Origin: Streptomyces atratus
GTDB taxonomy: Bacteria > Actinomycetota > Actinomycetes > Streptomycetales > Streptomycetaceae
Reading direction: 5' to 3'
DNA: 64,000 nt
Assembly (NCBI RefSeq): GCF_014648655.1
Contig: NZ_BMRN01000002.1
Location: 186,001 to 250,000 of the forward strand
Below, piece by piece: positions 59,699 through 64,000 of the stretch; position 1 is the first letter of the stretch, and the number at the start of each line of letters is the position of its first letter. The notes under the pieces are model-generated. The model was not told the DNA's origin, made no database searches, and saw only the letters and a list, made by a program, of their open reading frames with translations. Position numbers and translations under genes: made by a program.

Positions 59699-60143
59699 AA
59701 TCAGCCCCGGCCGGCCAACCGGAGGGGCTGAACGGTGCTCGCGGAAAGCTGTGGCCGACAGGTCAGGTGTGTGCCGTTCGCCCACTCGGCAGGCCCGCGT
59801 GGTGCGGCAGCGAACCGGCATGTGCCAACGAAACGCCCGCGGCGTGACCCGAAGAAGCGGCGGTCGTGCGCGGCAGCGTCGTTACGCTGCCGAAGGAGGG
59901 CTGGGGCGAACTGCCCGTCCACACCGCCGAAACCGAAGTCGGCGGTCTTGGACCGACGACGGTCGGGCCCACGAGACCCGCGACCTCAAGGGCCGCGCCG
60001 CAGGCGACACCCGCCCGGTCCCCGCCGTAAAAAAGGTGAGGGGCGGGGCAACCCTGCCCCCGCCTCATGGGTCACACAGGCGTCACCTGTTTCACCTGTT
60101 TCACCTGTCTCCCATTGGTCCGGAAAGGGCCCCACTCTCTGTG
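59699..60143. other. Decayed or non-coding gap
   Basis: 445 bases between the MarR remnant and the FnIII-protein gene. All open frames are Arg/Pro/Lys-rich and I recognise none. The right end contains a 9-bp tandem repeat (60083-60109). Confidence 0.5.
60083..60109. repeat. 9-bp tandem repeat, three units
   Basis: TCACCTGTT occurs twice, followed by TCACCTGTC, ending 34 bases before the FnIII-protein start. It may be an operator array or simple slippage. Confidence 0.75.
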
Positions 60144-61907
60144 ATGACTCGTACCCGGCTGACCGCGCTGGCCGCGACGGCCGCCCTCGCCGCCGCCGGC
60201 GGCCTGATCACCGCCGCCCCGGCATCCGCGGCCGTCACCTGCACCTCTCCCGTCTGGAAGGCGCAGTACTTCGCCAACTCCACCTTCAGCGGCACGCCGA
60301 AGCTGACCGCCTGCGACTCCGCCATCGGCGAGAACTACGGGTACGGCGACCCGCCCGGCGTCACGCTGCCCAAGGACAACTTCTCCGTCCGCTGGTCCCT
60401 CACCCGGGACTTCGGCTCCGGCGGCCCCTTCCGGCTCTCCGCCGCGACGCAGGACGGCATGCGTGTCTACGTCGACGGCGTGCGGAAGATCGACCTGTGG
60501 AAGAACGTCTCCACCACCGCCCGCAAGACGGTCGACCTGGCCATCCCGGCGGGCAAGCACACGATCCGCGTGGACTACGTTGCCTGGACCGGCCTCGCCC
60601 ACGCCGGGTTCACGTACGCCCCGCGTACCGAGGCCGCCGTCGACACGGTCAAGCCGCTCGCCCCGGCCGGCCTCACCGCCGCGTACAACCGGGACACCAC
60701 GAAGACCACCCTGCGCTGGGCCGCGAACAAGGAGATGGACCTCGCCGGTTACCGCGTGTACCGCCGGCTGAGCACCACCCAGTGGGCGAAGGTCAGCGGC
60801 CCGTCGCTGCTCACCTCCCCGTCCTTCGGGGACGCGACGCCCGCCACGGGCCAGACCTTCCTGTACGAGGTCCGCGCCGTCGACAAGGCGGGCCGCGAGT
60901 CCGCCGGCAGCCTCGACGCCACCGTTGCGACCGCGGACCGCACGGGCCCGGCGGCGCCGACCGGTCTCACGGTCACTGGCGACGCGTGGTGGGCCACCCT
61001 GGCCTGGCAGGGGGTCGCCGACGCCGCGAAGTACGAGGTGTACGCCGCCTCCGCGGCCACCGGCCCGTTCGAGCTGCTGGGAACGACAACCACGACGTCG
61101 TACCGCACCGACGCACCCGTGAACACCGCCCGGTACTACCGGGTGCGGGCCCTCGACGCGCTCGGCAACCCGTCGGGGTACGCCGCCGTCACCGGCGACG
61201 GCCTCGACCGGACGCCGCCGAAGTCCCCGACCTCCCTCGGCTCCGTCGTCCGCGTCGGCTACACCGACGTGTACTGGAAGCAGCCCGACGGGTTCTATGA
61301 GGACTTCGACAACGGCGGGACCTACCGTGTCTACCGCTCGCCCGGCAAGACCCTCGACCCGGCCGCGCTCACCCGCGTGACCTGCGCCGAGGAGAGCGAC
61401 GAGACCAGCACCGGCGGCATCTGCCGCGACCTGGACATGCCCGCGGGCACGTACGTGACGTACGCGGTCGCGGCGGTGGACCCGGCCGGCAACGAGTCGG
61501 CGCTCTCCGCCCCGCTCGTCGTCCGCACCGGCGACCGCGTCGCGCCCGGCCCCGTCACCGGCGTGAAGGCCACCCCGCGCGCCGACGGCGTGCTGGTGAG
61601 CTGGGCGGCCTCGACCGAGGACGACGTCGAACGCTACGACGCCTGGACCGGAGCCCGGCAGGCCGACGGCACGGTCAAATGGCTCGGCACCAGCGACTGC
61701 CGGGAGGGTACGAGTGACCCGCTCGCGGTCGTCTGCGGCGACCTGCCGGACGGCGAGACGTACGTGTACGCGGTCGTCGCCAGGGACCGCTGGGACAACG
61801 CGCTGCCCCCGAGCGACCCGAAGGTCACGGTTGTCGAGGCCACCGAGCTGGACGTCCGGCCGTCCGTGACGGTCCCCCGGGACTGGGACCTCGGCAGCAT
61901 GAGCTGA
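60144..61907 (+). CDS. Secreted PA14-like/fibronectin III repeat protein, prematurely stopped
   Basis: 587 residues from ATG 60144 (GTG 60141 possible; no strong ribosome site). A Sec signal peptide (TRTRLTALAATAALAAAGGL, ending ASAAV) precedes a PA14-like domain (WKAQYFANSTFSGTPKLTAC, FRLSAATQDGMRVYVDGVRK, KHTIRVDYVAWTGLAHAGFT). Several FnIII-like repeats follow, with recurring DLAGYRVYRR and YEVRAVDKAGRES elements. A probable adhesin or carbohydrate-associated surface protein. The frame stops at TGA 61905-61907, but the same frame continues beyond with another FnIII-like repeat, so the C-terminus has been lost. Confidence 0.85.
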   Translation: MTRTRLTALAATAALAAAGGLITAAPASAAVTCTSPVWKAQYFANSTFSGTPKLTACDSAIGENYGYGDPPGVTLPKDNFSVRWSLTRDFGSGGPFRLSAATQDGMRVYVDGVRKIDLWKNVSTTARKTVDLAIPAGKHTIRVDYVAWTGLAHAGFTYAPRTEAAVDTVKPLAPAGLTAAYNRDTTKTTLRWAANKEMDLAGYRVYRRLSTTQWAKVSGPSLLTSPSFGDATPATGQTFLYEVRAVDKAGRESAGSLDATVATADRTGPAAPTGLTVTGDAWWATLAWQGVADAAKYEVYAASAATGPFELLGTTTTTSYRTDAPVNTARYYRVRALDALGNPSGYAAVTGDGLDRTPPKSPTSLGSVVRVGYTDVYWKQPDGFYEDFDNGGTYRVYRSPGKTLDPAALTRVTCAEESDETSTGGICRDLDMPAGTYVTYAVAAVDPAGNESALSAPLVVRTGDRVAPGPVTGVKATPRADGVLVSWAASTEDDVERYDAWTGARQADGTVKWLGTSDCREGTSDPLAVVCGDLPDGETYVYAVVARDRWDNALPPSDPKVTVVEATELDVRPSVTVPRDWDLGSMS

Positions 61908-62240
61908 GGCACCGTGATCGGCGGACCCGACGCGCACGGGCCGTCCATCAGCTGGCGGTGCGACAAGACGGCTGAGTGCGACACCGTCGCGGGCTACCGG
62001 GTCAGCAGGTGGAACGCGGCCACGAGGGCGTACCAGCCGCTGCACGCCGGACTGCTGTCGCCGGAGCCCCGCGCCTATACGGACACCACGGCCGCGCGGG
62101 GGACCACGCACTTCTACACGCTGGAGGCGGTGCGCGCCGACGGCAGCGTCGCGGGCACGCACATGTGGAGCTGCGTCTTCCAGGACCGCGTCCAGTCAGA
62201 GGCTCGCGCCGAAGTGGCTGCCCAAAGGCCAAGGCCGTGA
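61908..62240 (+). pseudogene. Lost C-terminal repeat of the FnIII protein
   Basis: In the same frame as the upstream gene, directly after its TGA: PDAHGPSISWRCDKTAECDT, VAGYRVSRWNAATRAYQPLH, AARGTTHFYTLEAVRADGSV. This is a continuing FnIII-like domain. It has no ribosome site of its own. A sequencing error at the TGA would restore one protein of about 700 residues. Confidence 0.7.
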
Positions 62241-62365
62241 AGTTACGGCTTGAGTGTGACAGTCCAGGCGGCTGTGATCTGTGGGTTTGCCGGACGTAGG
62301 AAGCGGAGCCCCGGTAGAACTGGCAGTCGATCAAGACAACCGTTCACTCACCGGAAGCTCTGCTG

Positions 62366-62575
62366 TCCGGACAGTCTGCCATCACGCGTGTCGTCACGGT
62401 GGCCGAAGGGCTCTATGCGCCGGGCCACCTGGGCGAGTTGACCGGGATCGTTCCGTTCGAGCTGGTCGATGCCGTGCTTGTCGAGTGCGGAACCGTCCAG
62501 CAGCGGCTGCGGAAACTGCCCGCACGGGTCGTGGTCGACCTGTCATCGACCTCGTCGGCGGGCTCCCCGTCGTGA
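62366..62575 (+). pseudogene. IS4-family transposase N-terminal remnant
   Basis: The frame reads SGQSAITRVVTVAEGLYAPG, HLGELTGIVPFELVDAVLVE, CGTVQQRLRKLPARVVV and then leaves the family pattern, reaching TGA at 62575. This is the start of the IS4-type transposases common in Streptomyces (APGHLGELT...VPFE, then LPARVVVYLLLA in intact copies). The catalytic DDE core is missing. It lies about 110 bases from tRNA-Arg, a plausible insertion hot spot. Confidence 0.7.
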
Positions 62576-62642
62576 CCTGGGACGGGTCCCGCGCTTATAC
62601 GTTCGCTACGCCGCCCTCGCTACGGTGCTGTGGCCTGCAAAA

Positions 62643-62664
62643 AGGCCCTCCCGAGGGAGGGCCT
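62643..62664 (-). terminator. Intrinsic terminator after tRNA-Arg
   Basis: AGGCCCTCC and GGAGGGCCT form a 9-bp stem with loop CGAG. On the minus strand the stem is followed by TTTTTGC. It lies about 20 bases after the tRNA 3-prime end. Confidence 0.88.
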
Positions 62665-62682
62665 GATGTCGTACGGGCAGAG

Positions 62683-62755
62683 CGCCCCCGGCAGGACTCG
62701 AACCTGCGGCCAAGCGCTTAGAAGGCGCCTGCTCTATCCACTGAGCTACGGGGGC
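62683..62755 (-). tRNA. tRNA-Arg (anticodon TCT)
   Basis: A standard cloverleaf: acceptor GCCCCCG/CGGGGGC, D arm with TAGCTCAGTGGATAGAGC, anticodon stem GCGCC-type with loop CTTCTAA (anticodon TCT), and T arm CAGGTTCGAGTCCTG. G is the discriminator and CCA is not encoded. It reads AGA codons, rare in this genome, and is followed by its own terminator. Confidence 0.95.
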
Positions 62756-63077
62756 CGGGTGGTGGCCTCGGTGGCCTGGAGCCCTGGGGCCGGGCCGGTC
62801 GATGACCCGCCGGGACAAGGATAGGGCTCCGATCGCCTCGACCCGGTTGCTTCACCTGCGTGGCACGATGTGGAGGTTCGGTGAAGCGAACCGATAATCG
62901 CAGGTAGGTGGGATTCCCGCATCGCTTTTGACGCCTCGCGCCCCGGGTGTTGTGCACTCGTTATGCCTGCGCCCCACTCGTCCCCTCTGTCCCGACTCCG
63001 TCCCAGCGGGAGAACCGGCGCGCAGAGGTGGCTATACGCTTCAAAAAGGCGCCAAAATTGGGCATTCTTCGCATGTG
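62756..63077. other. Intergenic region between tRNA-Arg and the GTPase gene
   Basis: 322 bases with no gene seen. It holds the tRNA promoter on the minus strand. A small hairpin (GGTTCG/CGAACC, 62874-62891) lies about in the middle. The AT-rich segment just before the GTPase start (around 63045-63070) may contain that gene promoter. Confidence 0.45.
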
Positions 63078-64000
63078 GTGACCTTGGACGTACGGCCTCA
63101 GCTCATCGACGCACTTTCCGCCCTGCGCGACCGTGTCGCTGCCGTGCGTCTTCCACTTCCGCTGCCGGGGGCCGCGCGCGCCCGCCAGACCCGTAGCGAG
63201 CTGCTCGCCCAGCTCGACGACTATCTGCTTCCCCGGCTCAGAGATCCTGAAGCGCCCCTGCTCGCGGTCATCGGCGGGTCCACCGGGGCGGGGAAGTCGA
63301 CGCTCGTCAATTCGCTGGTGGGGCGGCTGGTCAGCGAGGCCGGGGTGCTGCGCCCGACCACGCGGACGCCCGTGCTCGTCTGCCATCCGGATGATCACCA
63401 CTGGTTCGCGGGGGTCCGTGTACTGCCGCAGCTCACCAGGGTCTGGCTGCCCCCGGAGGAGAACGGGGACCCCGGTCGGTGCGACGAGCTCGACGGGAGC
63501 GAGGAGGCGGACGGGATCGCGCTGCGTGTCGAGACCGCCACCGGGCTGCCGCGCGGGCTCGCGCTGCTCGACGCGCCCGATATCGACTCGCTCGTGGTGC
63601 GGAACCGGGTCCTGGCCGCCGAGCTGATCTGCGCCGCGGATGTGTGGGTGATGGTGACCACGGCCTCCCGGTACGCGGACGCCGTGCCGTGGCACCTGCT
63701 GCGTACCGCCAAGGAGTACGACGCCTCGCTCGTCACCGTCCTCGACCGGGTGCCGCACCAGGTGATCGCCGAGGTGTCCCGGCAGTACGGGGCGCTGCTC
63801 ACCAAGGCGGGCCTCGGTGAGGTGCCGCGCTTCACCATTCCCGAGCTGCCCGAATCGGCCGGCGGCGGCAGCGGACTGCTGCCCACCACCGCGGTCGCCC
63901 CGCTGCGGGCCTGGCTAAGCCACCGCGCTCAGGACCCGGCGGCCCGTCAGCAGGCGGTCGGGCGCACGGCGGCCGGGGTCATCGACTCGCTGGACGTACG
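63078..64000 (+). CDS. Dynamin-like/GTPase domain ATP/GTP-binding protein, N-terminal part
   Basis: Open from GTG 63078 (or GTG 63075) to the window edge, at least 307 residues. The start [20 protein letters not shown] and the P-loop [20 protein letters not shown], followed by [20 protein letters not shown], fit a conserved Streptomyces GTPase usually near 540 residues. Further G-motifs are less canonical: [15 protein letters not shown] in place of DxxG, and [11 protein letters not shown] in the region of NKxD. Dynamin-like proteins of this type are often encoded as pairs; the partner would lie beyond the window. Confidence 0.82.
   Translation, partial: MTLDVRPQLIDALSALRDRVAAVRLPLPLPGAARARQTRSELLAQLDDYLLPRLRDPEAPLLAVIGGSTGAGKSTLVNSLVGRLVSEAGVLRPTTRTPVLVCHPDDHHWFAGVRVLPQLTRVWLPPEENGDPGRCDELDGSEEADGIALRVETATGLPRGLALLDAPDIDSLVVRNRVLAAELICAADVWVMVTTASRYADAVPWHLLRTAKEYDASLVTVLDRVPHQVIAEVSRQYGALLTKAGLGEVPRFTIPELPESAGGGSGLLPTTAVAPLRAWLSHRAQDPAARQQAVGRTAAGVIDSLDV

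Noticed and set aside
1..64000. CRISPR arrays, rRNA genes or replication origin
   Set aside because: No regular repeat-spacer pattern, rRNA sequence or DnaA-box cluster was noticed; the few tandem repeats are short and without spacers.

Overview
The window is high-GC actinobacterial DNA and almost certainly Streptomyces. Codon use is G/C-ended throughout, many genes start with GTG, and ATGA/GTGA stop-start overlaps are common. The order recD2 - citrate synthase - copper ATPase - copper chaperone - inositol catabolism genes matches what I recall of Streptomyces chromosomes. All calls come from reading translations and motifs; no database search was run.

Layout. 1-5.7 kb is a patchwork of small genes: a secreted lytic transglycosylase end, an XRE/DUF397 pair, small hypotheticals, an RNA-end-processing fusion, and a stray fragment of recD2. 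5.7-13 kb is core: recD2, citA, and copA/copZ with a CsoR-type operator. 13-21.4 kb holds an HTH protein, a secreted peptidoglycan-binding protein and a myo-inositol catabolic locus (iolE-like divergent from iolC-aldolase-iolB-iolD, then mmsA).

21.5-46.5 kb is a biosynthetic gene cluster that I read as making an aliphatic azoxy (N=N-oxide) compound. It combines three parts. (i) Alkyl chain building and release as an amine: KAS III, ACP, KAS II, desaturase, aldehyde dehydrogenase-fold enzyme, class III aminotransferase. (ii) A valanimycin-like N-N module: acyl-CoA dehydrogenase-fold N-hydroxylase (VlmH-like), flavin reductase (VlmR-like), small membrane protein (VlmO-like candidate), ferritin-like diiron protein with two ExxH motifs (VlmB-like candidate), and a DUF2156 aminoacyl-tRNA-dependent transferase (VlmA-like). 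(iii) An extension module without reductive domains: discrete ACP, KS-AT-ACP PKS, AMP-ligase, type II thioesterase, plus an FkbM methyltransferase. The precursors this implies (alkylamine, serine, acetate, methyl) fit the elaiomycin/maniwamycin class. Regulation appears layered: two MmyB-type XRE proteins, three ATTAC-N7-GTAAT sites, one SARP, and TTA codons in the PKS, SARP and methyltransferase genes.

The most striking feature is a tRNA-Ser-like gene (44881-44971, minus strand) directly upstream of the VlmA-like transferase. Its acceptor, T arm and long variable arm look sound, but the anticodon loop is oversized and has no T at all. It may be a dedicated, non-decoding seryl donor for the pathway.

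46.6-64 kb returns to ordinary chromosome: membrane proteins, a hydrolase-ABC ATPase fusion with its permease, a vWA lipoprotein, an FG-GAP protein and a LuxR-type two-component system. It then becomes a decayed stretch (truncated nucleotidyltransferase, frameshifted MarR, FnIII protein with an in-frame stop, IS4-type transposase remnant) ending at tRNA-Arg(TCT) and a partial GTPase gene.
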